Source: an uncultured Anaerolineae bacterium
GTDB lineage: Bacteria > Chloroflexota > Anaerolineae > Aggregatilineales > Phototrophicaceae
Direction of reading: 5' to 3'
Length of the DNA stretch: 64,000 nt
Assembly (NCBI GenBank): GCA_938022205.1
Contig: CALIEB010000006.1
Span: 1-64,000 of the forward strand
The position numbers were made by a program, and so were the translations under genes. Each line of letters begins with the position of its first letter. Position 1 is the first letter of the stretch. Shown here one piece after another: positions 18,047-26,700 of this stretch. The notes beneath the pieces were generated by a model. The model was not told the DNA's origin and searched no databases. It saw only the letters and a program-made list of their open reading frames with translations.

Positions 18047-18076
18047 CACATCGAAAAGAAAAGGAGCGAAACGCAA

Positions 18077-20716
18077 ATGCCTTACGAGACGCAGATGCCG
18101 GCAAACTTTAGCTTTGCGGACAATGAGGAACGCATCTATGACTGGTGGGAGCGCAACGGTTGGTTCAAGCCGGAGTGTGCGCCTGAAGATGCCGAACCTT
18201 TTGTGATAAGCATGCCGCCGCCTAACGTGACGGGGGTCTTGCACATTGGTCACGCGCTTTTCGTCGCGCTAGAGGACTTGATGACGCGCTATGAGCGCAT
18301 GCGCGGCAAGGCGGCGTTGTGGGTGCCGGGTACCGACCACGCGGGCATCGCCACACAGCTACAGGTGGAACGTCAGCTCGAGCGTGAAGGCACTAGCCGT
18401 CTTGCTATTGGGCGTGAGGCGTTTTTGGCACGTACGTGGCAATGGAAAGAGGAGAAGGGCGGCACGATTGTGCGTCAGCTGCGGCGCATGGGCGCGAGCT
18501 GCGATTGGGACAGGCTGCGCTTTACGCTGGACGAAGGCTTGTCGAAGGCAGTGCAGCACGTGTTTGTCAGCTTGTGGGAACAGGGGCTGGTCTATCGCGG
18601 GGTGCGCCTTGTGAACTGGTCGCCCGGCTTGCAGACAGCAGTCTCCGACCTCGAAGTGGAGCGCGTGGAAGAAGAGCGCGAGCTATACTACTTTAAGTAT
18701 CCTATCGAAGGCGGCGAGTTCTTGCCGGTGGCAACAACACGTCCAGAGACTATTTTAGGTGACACGGCGGTGGCGGTGCATCCCGATGACCCACGCTATC
18801 AGCATTTCATCGGCAAAACCGCCTACGTGCCGATGCTTAATCGTCCCATTCCGGTGATTGCTGACGAGTACGTGGACATGAACTTCGGCACCGGCGCGTT
18901 GAAAGTGACCCCCGCGCACGACTTTAACGACTACGAGCTTGGCAAAAAGCACAACCTTGCCATGATAAACATTCTCAACAAGGACGCGACGCTCAACGAG
19001 AACGCTGGCGCGTATGCCGGTATGGAACGTTTTGCGGCGCGCGAGAAGCTATGGGGGGATATGACAGCGGCGGGGCTGACGCTTAAGACCGAAAAGCGCG
19101 TAATGGTCGTGCCGCGCAGCCAACGCGGTGGCGAAATTGTCGAGCCGATGCTCAGCATGCAGTGGTTTATCAAGATGGACGCTATCGCAGCGCGGGCGGT
19201 GCAAGCGGTGCGCGATGGACGCATTCAAATTGTGCCAGAGCGGTTTGAGAAGGTTTATTACCACTGGCTGGAGAACATTCAGGATTGGTGTGTAAGCCGC
19301 CAGCTGTGGTGGGGGCATCGCATCCCGGCGTGGTATCGTGCCAAAGACGGCGACCCGCAGGGCGAGGTCTATGTGGGGCGCAGCGCGCCGGAGGGTGAAG
19401 GCTGGATACCCGAAGAAGACGTGCTAGATACGTGGTTCAGCAGCGGGCTTTGGCCCTTTAGCACATTGGGCTGGCCCGAAGACACGCCTGACATGCGACG
19501 CTTTTATCCCACGCAAATGATGGAAACCGGGCATGACATCCTATTTTTCTGGGTGGCGCGCATGATTATGTTGGGGCTTTGGTTTACGAATGACGTGCCG
19601 TTTAAGACGGTCTACCTGCACGGGCTTATCCGCGACAAGCAGGGGCGTAAAATCAGCAAGACGCTGGGCAACGTGATTGACCCGCTCGACCTAGTGGAAA
19701 AGTACGGCGCAGACCCGCTGCGTTTCACGCTAGTGACCAGCGGCACACCCGGCAATGACGTGAACCTTGACCCTGCTAAAGTGGAGTATACCTACAAGTT
19801 TGTCAACAAGATTTGGAACATTACCAAACTGGTCAACATGAACTTGGAGGGTGAGCTGGCGTTGGGGCTGCCTGAACGCACCGCGCTTAATCTGCCTGAC
19901 CGTTGGATTGTCAGTCGTCTGCACAAGCTCATTGGCACGGTGCAGCATTTGTTTGATATTTACCAATACGGCGAAGCGGGCAACCAAATTTTGGCGTTTA
20001 TGTGGGATGAGTTCGCGCCTTGGTACTTGGAGATAGCCAAGCATCCGCTGTACAACGGCACGGCTGACGAGAAAGAGCGCACGCGCCGCGTCATGGTCTA
20101 TGTCTTAGACCAATGCTTGCGCTTGCTGCATCCTTTCATGCCTTACATGACGGAAGAGGCGTATCGCTATATCCCACATGAAGCTCCTGCCTTGATTGTG
20201 GCGCGCTGGCCCCAGCAAGATCCGACGTGGATTGACGAAAACGCTGAGGCTGAGATGACCATGTTTATGGAGCTGGTGCGCGATGTGCGTAACATTCGTA
20301 AGCAGTACGGCGTTGACCCGTCTAAACGTATTCGTGCCTTAGCAACGGCAGGTGGTGCGCGCGACAGCGTGGCGCGCTACAGCTACATTTTTGCGCGCTT
20401 GTGCAATGTGGCAGAGTTGGACTTGTTAGATGAGAATGCGCCGTCACCAGCCAATGCGGCTGCGGCGGTTGTTGGTGAGGTGACGTTATTTTTGCCTTTA
20501 GAAGGCATGCTAGACGTTCAGGCGGAGTGCCAACGCTTAAACAAAGAGAAGCAAGCTCTCTTGGCGCAGGTGAGCAAGTTGGACGCTAAGTTAAGCAATG
20601 AAGGGTTTATCAACAAAGCTCCGCAAGACGTGGTGCAAAAGGAGCGTGAGCGTCTTGCGGAGATGCGCGCTAGCCTTAACCAGCTTGATGAGCGGTTAAG
20701 CCAGCTTTGTGTTTAA
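18077..20716 (+). CDS. valS: Valyl-tRNA synthetase
   Basis: ValS charges tRNA-Val. The 879-aa product is of family size and shows the class I motifs PPPNVTGVLHIGHAL (HIGH box, near residue 50) and KISKTLGN (KMSKS box, with Ile in place of Met), the editing (CP1) domain region with TTRPETILGDTAVAVHP, the anticodon-binding domain, and a C-terminal coiled coil (about 800-875, rich in Lys, Glu, Leu and Gln) typical of ValS. AAGGAG precedes the ATG at 18077. Expression is controlled by the T-box leader immediately upstream. The last 4 bases overlap a convergent HEAT-repeat gene. Confidence 0.97.
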   Translation: MPYETQMPANFSFADNEERIYDWWERNGWFKPECAPEDAEPFVISMPPPNVTGVLHIGHALFVALEDLMTRYERMRGKAALWVPGTDHAGIATQLQVERQLEREGTSRLAIGREAFLARTWQWKEEKGGTIVRQLRRMGASCDWDRLRFTLDEGLSKAVQHVFVSLWEQGLVYRGVRLVNWSPGLQTAVSDLEVERVEEERELYYFKYPIEGGEFLPVATTRPETILGDTAVAVHPDDPRYQHFIGKTAYVPMLNRPIPVIADEYVDMNFGTGALKVTPAHDFNDYELGKKHNLAMINILNKDATLNENAGAYAGMERFAAREKLWGDMTAAGLTLKTEKRVMVVPRSQRGGEIVEPMLSMQWFIKMDAIAARAVQAVRDGRIQIVPERFEKVYYHWLENIQDWCVSRQLWWGHRIPAWYRAKDGDPQGEVYVGRSAPEGEGWIPEEDVLDTWFSSGLWPFSTLGWPEDTPDMRRFYPTQMMETGHDILFFWVARMIMLGLWFTNDVPFKTVYLHGLIRDKQGRKISKTLGNVIDPLDLVEKYGADPLRFTLVTSGTPGNDVNLDPAKVEYTYKFVNKIWNITKLVNMNLEGELALGLPERTALNLPDRWIVSRLHKLIGTVQHLFDIYQYGEAGNQILAFMWDEFAPWYLEIAKHPLYNGTADEKERTRRVMVYVLDQCLRLLHPFMPYMTEEAYRYIPHEAPALIVARWPQQDPTWIDENAEAEMTMFMELVRDVRNIRKQYGVDPSKRIRALATAGGARDSVARYSYIFARLCNVAELDLLDENAPSPANAAAAVVGEVTLFLPLEGMLDVQAECQRLNKEKQALLAQVSKLDAKLSNEGFINKAPQDVVQKERERLAEMRASLNQLDERLSQLCV

Positions 20717-20979
20717 TCGCTGGGAGTGTCATGCGAGCCACCCGTTGCTTGCGTGGCACTCTTCTTTTTGTTGAGTTGCAGTTTGAAAATTTCCCGTCCG
20801 CCGTGCTGCGCCGCTTTGCGCACTTCTTCGTCGTCATCTTTCTCAAAAACGGTCTGAAGTGCTGGTAAAGCCTCTTCAGCCTCTAACAAAATAAGCTCAC
20901 GGATAGCATCAAGGCGCGTATCGCGGTTTTTGTCTTTCAAGCGTTCGATGTGGTATTCGATGAGGCGTTCCTTCAACAT
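20713..20979 (-). CDS. Small HEAT-repeat protein
   Basis: The start at 20979 (MLKERLIEYHIERLKDKN) is chosen because AAGGAG lies about 9 bases upstream; the longer open frame reaches 21054 without a better site. The 88-aa product contains two helical pairs resembling HEAT or PBS-lyase repeats (NRDTRLDAIRELILLEAEEALPALQTVF and EKDDDEEVRKAAQHGGREIF) and a basic, low-complexity tail. Such repeats mediate protein-protein contacts. It converges on valS with a 4-base overlap. Partner and function are unknown. Confidence 0.7.
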   Translation of the reverse strand: MLKERLIEYHIERLKDKNRDTRLDAIRELILLEAEEALPALQTVFEKDDDEEVRKAAQHGGREIFKLQLNKKKSATQATGGSHDTPSD

Positions 20980-21105
20980 CGTTGCGAAACTCCTTTTAAG
21001 GCAGCGTGCGTTGTCTACGTTTATTATCCTGTATTTTAGCCATAGTTTCACCAAAAAGAATGGTTAAGAAATGCGCGAAATTGCGCGATTCTTCGCTACC
21101 CAGAG

Positions 21106-21126
21106 CGCGATATATCGCGTTATAAT
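21106..21126 (+). promoter_or_regulatory. -10 element with adjoining 14-bp palindrome
   Basis: A perfect palindrome CGCGATATATCGCG occupies 21106-21119 and directly abuts a TATAAT hexamer at 21121-21126, about 31 bases before the start at 21158. No good -35 hexamer is seen. The palindrome lies in the spacer region of the promoter, where a bound regulator could block polymerase or remodel the spacer. It could instead be chance in a TA- and CG-rich stretch. Confidence 0.5.
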
Positions 21127-21157
21127 AGGGTATGTCCTGCTAAAGGGGTAGACCACT

Positions 21158-22114
21158 GTGATTGATACCGTCGTGATTTTAGCCACAGGGCATCCCGCCC
21201 ATGACAGCCAAGTTGACCGCCCACGTGCGATGCTGCCCGCAATGGGCAAGCCGCTGGTCGCACGTGTCTTAGAGTCGTTTTACAAGGCTGGTATTCGCCA
21301 TTTTGTGCTTGTGGTGGGCATTAACGAGGGCGCGGTGGTATCTTACCTCACCAAGCAGTGGATGCCAGATGTGAAGTTTGACCTTATCTTGCAGACGGAA
21401 TCGGATGACTTGTTGATTTGCCTTAGCCGCATTGCGCGCCAATTCAACAAGCCTTTTGCGCTTGCCAGCTACAATCAAGTGACACACGAACGCTTTATTG
21501 CTAACTTTTTGGCCAACCACCATCATGACCTGCAACCCTTAGTACTTGTAGGGTCGCATTCTGTGCTTGGCACGAGCGCGCAGCATTACTACGCTGTTCT
21601 TCAGGATAATATGCTGGTAACGCTGACCAAAGACGTGGTCAGTGAGTACATCTTGTCTGATTACGCCATTTGCGGACGAGCCTTCATTGACTACCTACGT
21701 CAGCACGCGATGCCGACGCGCGAACGCTTTGGGCAGCCGTTCTTGGAGATTGTGCGCGATTATCTCAACAGCACTGGCGAAGGCGCACGCTTTGCCGAAA
21801 CGGCTTGGGTGCTGCGCATTGAGTCCGACACGGATTTGCTCACGTTTAATCGCCGTCTCTTAGAAGAAACCAACGACGCGCATATCCTAAGCGAGCTACC
21901 TTATAGCGTGAAGGTGATTGCGCCGGTGCGTATCGACCCGCAGGTTAGCGTAGGGCAGAGCGCAGTCATCGGGCCCAACGTTTACTTGGAAAAAGGCGCA
22001 AGCGTGGGCTACGGCGCGACAGTGCGCAATGCGGTGGTGTTGTCACGCGGTGTTGTGCCTGCCAACACCACCATCGACGGGGCAATTGTTGCCTCGCGGG
22101 GACTGCTAAAGTAG
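21158..22114 (+). CDS. Divergent sugar-nucleotidyltransferase-like protein with left-handed beta-helix tail
   Basis: The 318-aa protein has the two-domain plan of GlmU/RmlA-type sugar-1-phosphate nucleotidyltransferases: a Rossmann-like N-terminal domain (about 1-235) and hexapeptide repeats (about 250-315, e.g. VSVGQSAVIGPNVYLEKGASVGYGATV). The usual signature G-x-G-T-R-x-x-P is degenerate here: ILATGHPAHDSQVDRPRAMLPAMGKPL keeps the LP..GKPL half, but the GTR loop is replaced and the usual Lys is Arg. It may therefore be a regulatory or altered-specificity homologue. The gene stands alone, converging on purH with a 6-base gap. Confidence 0.7.
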   Translation: MIDTVVILATGHPAHDSQVDRPRAMLPAMGKPLVARVLESFYKAGIRHFVLVVGINEGAVVSYLTKQWMPDVKFDLILQTESDDLLICLSRIARQFNKPFALASYNQVTHERFIANFLANHHHDLQPLVLVGSHSVLGTSAQHYYAVLQDNMLVTLTKDVVSEYILSDYAICGRAFIDYLRQHAMPTRERFGQPFLEIVRDYLNSTGEGARFAETAWVLRIESDTDLLTFNRRLLEETNDAHILSELPYSVKVIAPVRIDPQVSVGQSAVIGPNVYLEKGASVGYGATVRNAVVLSRGVVPANTTIDGAIVASRGLLK

Positions 22115-22120
22115 CTCAAG

Positions 22121-23656
22121 CTAGTGCCTAAAGTGGCGCGTGCCGGTGAAAATCATGGCGATGTTGTGTGCATCCGCCGTCTCGATGATTTGCGCGTCAC
22201 GGATAGATCCACCCGGTTGAATGACCGCCGTCACGCCCGCTGCGATAGCCCGTTCTAACCCGTCAGGGAATGGGAAGAACGCATCGGATGCCATTGCTGC
22301 GCCGTGTGCGTTGTCGCCTGCTTTTTCTACGGCAATGCCCACCGCGTCGAGGCGATTGGGCAAGCCGCCGCCTACGCCTACAGTGTAATGCGCTTTTGCT
22401 AGCACAATCGCGTTGGATTTGACGTGTTGGACGGCTTTCCACGCGTACATGAGTGCAGCGAACTCTTCGCTTGTTGGCACGCGCTTCGTGACGGTCTTAA
22501 ACGTGATGTCGGCGGGGTCGCCCATATCGACGTGCTGCACCAAGAAACCCTTGTGGACACTACGGATTTCTAGCTGAGGTGAGTAGGGCTGGCTCATGCG
22601 CATCAGGCGGCAGTTCTTGCGTCCCACTTCTAACTTGCTGACCGCTTCGGGGGTGAATTGTGGCGCAACCAGCACCTCGAGGAACAACGATCCCAGCGCG
22701 TCGACAAACGCTTCGTCCACCGTACGATTGACCGCGATGATGCCGCCAAACGCCGACACAGGGTCTGAGGCTAGCGCGTAGGGATAAGCAGCAGCAATGC
22801 TGTCACCGCTGGCAATGCCGCAAGGCGTGAGGTGCTTTACAATCACAACAGTCGGCGCGTCGAAGCTGCTGACCGCGCGCCATGCCGCATCAGCGTCGAG
22901 AATATTGTTGTAAGACAGCTGCTTGCCGCCTAGCACTTCTGCGCCTAGCGGTTGTGTGTTGGCTTGTGTGCTGTAGAACGCGCCACTCTGGTGCGGATTT
23001 TCGCCATAGCGCAAAAAGGCGGTCGCTTGCACAGACAGCGAGATGCGACGAGGCAGCTCTTCGGTGTGCGTGCTGGTGGCGGCATCGCGGGTGAGATAGG
23101 CGTGAATTGCGGTATCGTAGTCGCGGGTGTGCGCAAACGCCTTAACGGCAAGGTCACGCTTGAGCGCGATGTCTGCCGTGCCGCTAGCTTTTAACGTTGC
23201 TAGCACGCGCCCATAGTCGGCAGGGTCGCAGACGGTGATGACGCGGAAGAAATTCTTGGCGGCGGCACGCAGCAGGGTTACACCGCCGATGTCAATTTGT
23301 TCGATGGCATCCGAAAGTGACACGTTGGGCTGGGCAACCGTGTCTTCAAAGGGATACAGGTTGCATACGACCATGCTAATTGGCGCGTAGCCGTGCTGAC
23401 TAAGTTCTTCGAAGTCTTCGCTGCGGTCACGTGCTAGGATGCCGGCGTGGATAGCGGGGTGGAGGGTTTTGACACGTCCCCCCAGCATTTCAGGCAACTG
23501 GGTGAGCTGATTGACGGGTGTTACGGGCAAATCCGCCTCAAGCAAGGCTTTTTCTGAGCCGCCACTGGCAACAAGCTCCCAACCCATCTGGTGCAGTTGG
23601 CGGGCAAAGTCCACAAGACCTGTTTTGTCGTAAACGCTGATAAGTGCGCGAGGCAT
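22121..23656 (-). CDS. purH: Bifunctional AICAR transformylase/IMP cyclohydrolase
   Basis: PurH performs the last two steps of IMP synthesis. The 511-aa product starts MPRALISVYDKTGLVDFA (the IMP cyclohydrolase, MGS-like domain, about 1-195) and continues into the AICAR transformylase domain with RYGENPHQ, the catalytic KHLTPCGIA motif and the C-terminal SDAFFPFPDGLERAI and QPGGSIRD segments. The length is that of the family. A TATAAT-type -10 (minus strand, 23701-23706) lies about 45 bases upstream of the start; AAGGAA precedes the ATG. No other purine gene is adjacent. Confidence 0.96.
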   Translation of the reverse strand: MPRALISVYDKTGLVDFARQLHQMGWELVASGGSEKALLEADLPVTPVNQLTQLPEMLGGRVKTLHPAIHAGILARDRSEDFEELSQHGYAPISMVVCNLYPFEDTVAQPNVSLSDAIEQIDIGGVTLLRAAAKNFFRVITVCDPADYGRVLATLKASGTADIALKRDLAVKAFAHTRDYDTAIHAYLTRDAATSTHTEELPRRISLSVQATAFLRYGENPHQSGAFYSTQANTQPLGAEVLGGKQLSYNNILDADAAWRAVSSFDAPTVVIVKHLTPCGIASGDSIAAAYPYALASDPVSAFGGIIAVNRTVDEAFVDALGSLFLEVLVAPQFTPEAVSKLEVGRKNCRLMRMSQPYSPQLEIRSVHKGFLVQHVDMGDPADITFKTVTKRVPTSEEFAALMYAWKAVQHVKSNAIVLAKAHYTVGVGGGLPNRLDAVGIAVEKAGDNAHGAAMASDAFFPFPDGLERAIAAGVTAVIQPGGSIRDAQIIETADAHNIAMIFTGTRHFRH

Positions 23657-23899
23657 GATGCTTCCTTTACGTAGTGCGGTTCGGGGAAAAGTTGCTCTGA
23701 ATTATACGGCGTTCTTAACAACGTGACCAGTAATGTTTGCGACTTAGGTCAGAATTTTCGCAAGCGCGAACGCAAAGCACACCGCTGCTAATAGTAGGTA
23801 AACAGCGACGAGGCAGCGATTTGTCTTTGTCTGTAAGAACATATATTTGCGGTGTGACGAGAAGAAGCCGCCTGCCGACAAAGCAGGCAGCCTATGTTG
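23657..23899. other. Intergenic region upstream of purH, with a hairpin
   Basis: The right part holds an inverted repeat GCCTGC/GCAGGC (23870-23888) followed on the minus strand by GGCTTCTTCT, which may terminate the carbamoyltransferase operon. The left part holds the purH -10 element at 23701-23706 (minus). I see no further gene or riboswitch. Confidence 0.45.
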
Positions 23900-24259
23900 T
23901 TACAAGCCTGAACGAAGCGCGTCTTCCGCTGTCCAGCCACGCTCTTGTTTGCTTTTTTCGTAGGCGGCTTGTGCGGGTGTTTCCACGATGCTGTAGGGAA
24001 TAAGCAGCGCAAGTGCCAGCAAGAACATGCTGACAATGACGATGATTGCACCTAGCAGCCCTACGTGGAAGACAAAAATGCTTGTCAGCGCGGTTGGGGT
24101 GAGCGCGGTCATCACCGCACAAGCCAAGTAGTGAAACAGCTTGGCTGTGCTGCCGCCGTGTATTTTCTGGCGCGCTTGTGACGCACGCGCTGTTAGCGCG
24201 CCAAAACCGAACCCAAACGCAACAAGCACTGCAATGGCGATGAGATGTGTGCTTTCCAT
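23900..24259 (-). CDS. Small integral membrane protein of the carbamoyltransferase cluster
   Basis: The 119-aa product has three hydrophobic segments (about 5-23, 43-62 and 65-92) and a charged C-terminal tail (EKSKQERGWTAEDALRSGL). No family is recognised. It is the last gene of a minus-strand group with a DUF5989-like protein and a carbamoyltransferase, 54 bases after the former. A role in membrane placement or transport of the carbamoylated product is only a guess from position. Confidence 0.6.
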   Translation of the reverse strand: MESTHLIAIAVLVAFGFGFGALTARASQARQKIHGGSTAKLFHYLACAVMTALTPTALTSIFVFHVGLLGAIIVIVSMFLLALALLIPYSIVETPAQAAYEKSKQERGWTAEDALRSGL

Positions 24260-24313
24260 AAGTGTTATCAGGGGACGCAGCCCAGTTACCGCGCCCCATC
24301 CTTTTCGTGTGGT

Positions 24314-24538
24314 TTAGAACAATGAGTAGATGAACACGCCGCCGGGGCCCGAGCTGCCTATGACGATGATGAAGGCAAAGAACAGCAGCACGATTATCAT
24401 CGGAATGAGCCAGAACTGCTTGCGCTTCCAAAGAAAGAAGAGCAGCTCGCCCAGAACGCCCAAGCGCGCAAAGAAATCTTGCACACCATTAGGCGCGGAA
24501 TTTTTCGTTTGGTCTTTGCTGTCGATATTTGTAGTCAT
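24314..24538 (-). CDS. DUF5989-like single-pass membrane protein
   Basis: The 74-aa product has a polar N-terminus, then FLWKRKQFWLIPMIIVLLFFAFIIVIG, one membrane helix with a basic cytoplasmic flank, and a short end closing in FIYSLF. This matches my recollection of DUF5989 proteins, which commonly sit beside NodU/CmcH-type carbamoyltransferases. It is 14 bases downstream of the carbamoyltransferase, with GAGGAA before the ATG, so they are co-transcribed. It probably anchors or assists the carbamoyltransferase at the membrane, which is not shown. Confidence 0.7.
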   Translation of the reverse strand: MTTNIDSKDQTKNSAPNGVQDFFARLGVLGELLFFLWKRKQFWLIPMIIVLLFFAFIIVIGSSGPGGVFIYSLF

Positions 24539-24552
24539 GATTTCCTCACTGA

Positions 24553-26346
24553 TTACTTGTGTTTGCGAACGAGAAACGACCCCATAACGAGCATATCAAG
24601 GTCGCTGTTGCTGAAGGTGTTGAAGGCATCACGTGGGGAGGTCACGATGGGTTCGCCGCGCAAGTTGAACGATGTATTCAGCACGACAGGAATGCCCGTT
24701 GCCTCGCCAAAGCGTTTCACCACATCATAGTAACGTGGGTTGGTGTCGCGGTCAATGGCTTGTAAACGTCCTGTGCCTTCGTGGCACACCGCCTGAATTT
24801 TGTCTTGCTTGTCCTCCTTGATGGGTGCAACCATGAGCATGTAACGCGGTGCTTCGTGGGTATCGACACCCTCATAGGCAAAGTATTCTGGCGCGCGTTC
24901 GCGCAGGATAACAGGCGCAAAGGGGCGGAACGGCTCGCGGAACTTGATTTTGGTGTTGACGACCTCTTTCATTGCGTCGGTGCGCGGGTCGGCGAGAATG
25001 CTGCGGTTGCCAAGCGCACGCGGGCCCCATTCAAAACGCCCTTGCATCCAGCCAATCACGTTTTCTTTGGTCAAGCCGTCCACAACGGCATCAATCATCT
25101 TGTCGATGTTGTCGTCGTAGCGTTCGTAACGGATGCCGCGCTCGTCAAGGAACGCCTTGATTTCGCTGTCGCTGTACCCTTTGCCCCAATAAGCGTGCGG
25201 CATCACCCAACTGCGCGGTTTATTCAGCAAAATGTAATGTACCCAAAGTGCCGCGCCTAAAGACCCGCCATCGTCGCCTGAAGCAGGCTGGATGTAGATT
25301 TCTTCAAACGGCGTTTCGTTGAGCAGCCGCCAGTTGGCTTTGGTGTTGAGCGCAACACCACCCGCCATCACCAGCTTCTTTTGCCCGGTTTTTTCGTAAA
25401 GATAGTTACAGATGCGCACGAGCGTGTCTTCGGTAACTTGCTGGATGCTGGCGGCAACATCGGCATAGTATTGGTTCTTCTCCATAGCAGCGCGTTCCGC
25501 CGAACGCTCGGGGTTGGTCTTCATGGTGAAGAACTCCGATTCGGGCGGACGCTGTTCGCCAAATAAGCTCAAGAACTTATGGCTGTAGCTGCGTTCGACC
25601 GAGTGATGGAAGTCAAAATATTCCATGTTAAGGCTGAACGCGGCACTGCTTGGGTCAAAGTTAAAGATCTTGTAGACTTTGTCAACGTAGCGCGGCGTGC
25701 CGTAGGGTGCCATACCCATCACTTTGTACTCACCGTTGTTGACGCGAAAGCCCAGCCATGCCGTGAAGGTCGAATAGAGCAAGCCAATCGAATGCGGGAA
25801 GCGGTGTTCGGCGAACAGGTTAATCTCATTCGTGCCACTGCCTTCGCCTTCCCAATAACTTTTCGCGGTGCCGAGCGTGGTGGTCGTCCATTCACCCACG
25901 CCGTCTACTGTGAGTACCGCTGCTTCTCTGAAGGGGCTGGCGAAAAACGCGCTGGCGGCGTGGCTCATGTGGTGGTCACAGAAGAGAACGCGGTCATAGC
26001 TGACCTTGAGGTGCTGGGTAATGGCAGACTTGACCCACAGCTTTTCTTTGAGCCAGCTCACCATTGCCTCGCGCCACACATCCCACGACTTGGGGAAAGT
26101 GTTGACGACGCTGAGCAGAATGCGCTCAAACTTAAGCAGCGGCTTCTCGTAAAATACAATGTAATCAAGGTCTTGGGCGGTGATACCTGCCTGCTGCAAG
26201 CAGAACTCAATGGCTTGTTTCGGGTAGGTGTTGTCGTGCTTTTTGCGAGAAAAACGTTCTTCCATCGCGGCGGCAACAAGCTCACCGTCTTTCAACAAAG
26301 CGGCAGAAGAATCGTGATAAAAGGCGGCGATACCGAGAATGTACAT
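24553..26346 (-). CDS. NodU/CmcH-family carbamoyltransferase
   Basis: Proteins of this family transfer the carbamoyl group of carbamoyl phosphate, via an adenylate, to hydroxyl groups of sugars, antibiotics or lipids. The 597-aa product starts with ILGIAAFYHDSSAALLKDG, has the metal-binding motif CDHHMSHAASAFFASPF near residue 125, the ASKHA-type LTVDGVGEW segment, KLVMAGGVALN, and the C-terminal YrdC-like-associated domain with GRFEWGPRALGNRSILADPR. It is flanked by small membrane proteins on both sides (gaps of 6 and 14 bases). The acceptor is unknown; a membrane-associated glycan or lipid is plausible given the neighbours. Confidence 0.93.
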   Translation of the reverse strand: MYILGIAAFYHDSSAALLKDGELVAAAMEERFSRKKHDNTYPKQAIEFCLQQAGITAQDLDYIVFYEKPLLKFERILLSVVNTFPKSWDVWREAMVSWLKEKLWVKSAITQHLKVSYDRVLFCDHHMSHAASAFFASPFREAAVLTVDGVGEWTTTTLGTAKSYWEGEGSGTNEINLFAEHRFPHSIGLLYSTFTAWLGFRVNNGEYKVMGMAPYGTPRYVDKVYKIFNFDPSSAAFSLNMEYFDFHHSVERSYSHKFLSLFGEQRPPESEFFTMKTNPERSAERAAMEKNQYYADVAASIQQVTEDTLVRICNYLYEKTGQKKLVMAGGVALNTKANWRLLNETPFEEIYIQPASGDDGGSLGAALWVHYILLNKPRSWVMPHAYWGKGYSDSEIKAFLDERGIRYERYDDNIDKMIDAVVDGLTKENVIGWMQGRFEWGPRALGNRSILADPRTDAMKEVVNTKIKFREPFRPFAPVILRERAPEYFAYEGVDTHEAPRYMLMVAPIKEDKQDKIQAVCHEGTGRLQAIDRDTNPRYYDVVKRFGEATGIPVVLNTSFNLRGEPIVTSPRDAFNTFSNSDLDMLVMGSFLVRKHK

Positions 26347-26352
26347 GATGGG

Positions 26353-26583
26353 TTAGCCTTGCTCTTTAGCGGATTCAATATCGGTGGGGATAGGGGCGCG
26401 GTCATGCCAACGCGGTTGATTGTTCTTGCGATGCAGTGGGTCTGCGAACAGCGTGTAACCAATGCCGAACGGCACTAGCACCGTAAAGTAGAAAATGGTT
26501 GCCACGATACGGGCAGATGCATCGCTTACAACACCGGAAATGATGCTGAAGCGATGCCATGCGGTTTGCCAAATAGTACGCAC
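26353..26583 (-). CDS. Small membrane protein preceding the carbamoyltransferase
   Basis: The GTG at 26583 is preferred as start because AGGAG lies 7 bases upstream; an ATG at 26598 has no such site and would add 5 residues. The product (about 76 aa) has one hydrophobic stretch (IVATIFYFTVLVPFGIGYTLF), then DPLHRKNNQPRWHDRAPIPTD and a charged end. The membrane helix followed by a DPL...W..R.P motif is what I recall for small proteins regularly encoded with DUF5989 and carbamoyltransferases. The gap to the carbamoyltransferase is 6 bases. Confidence 0.65.
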   Translation of the reverse strand: MRTIWQTAWHRFSIISGVVSDASARIVATIFYFTVLVPFGIGYTLFADPLHRKNNQPRWHDRAPIPTDIESAKEQG

Positions 26584-26700
26584 AGAGCGTCTCCTCATCC
26601 AATTTTTGCGGAATACTCATGAGATACACAACGCGCAGAATCATAATCAACGATGATAGCGGTGTCAATGCGTGTTGAAGAACTAAAGAAAGAGGCAAAA

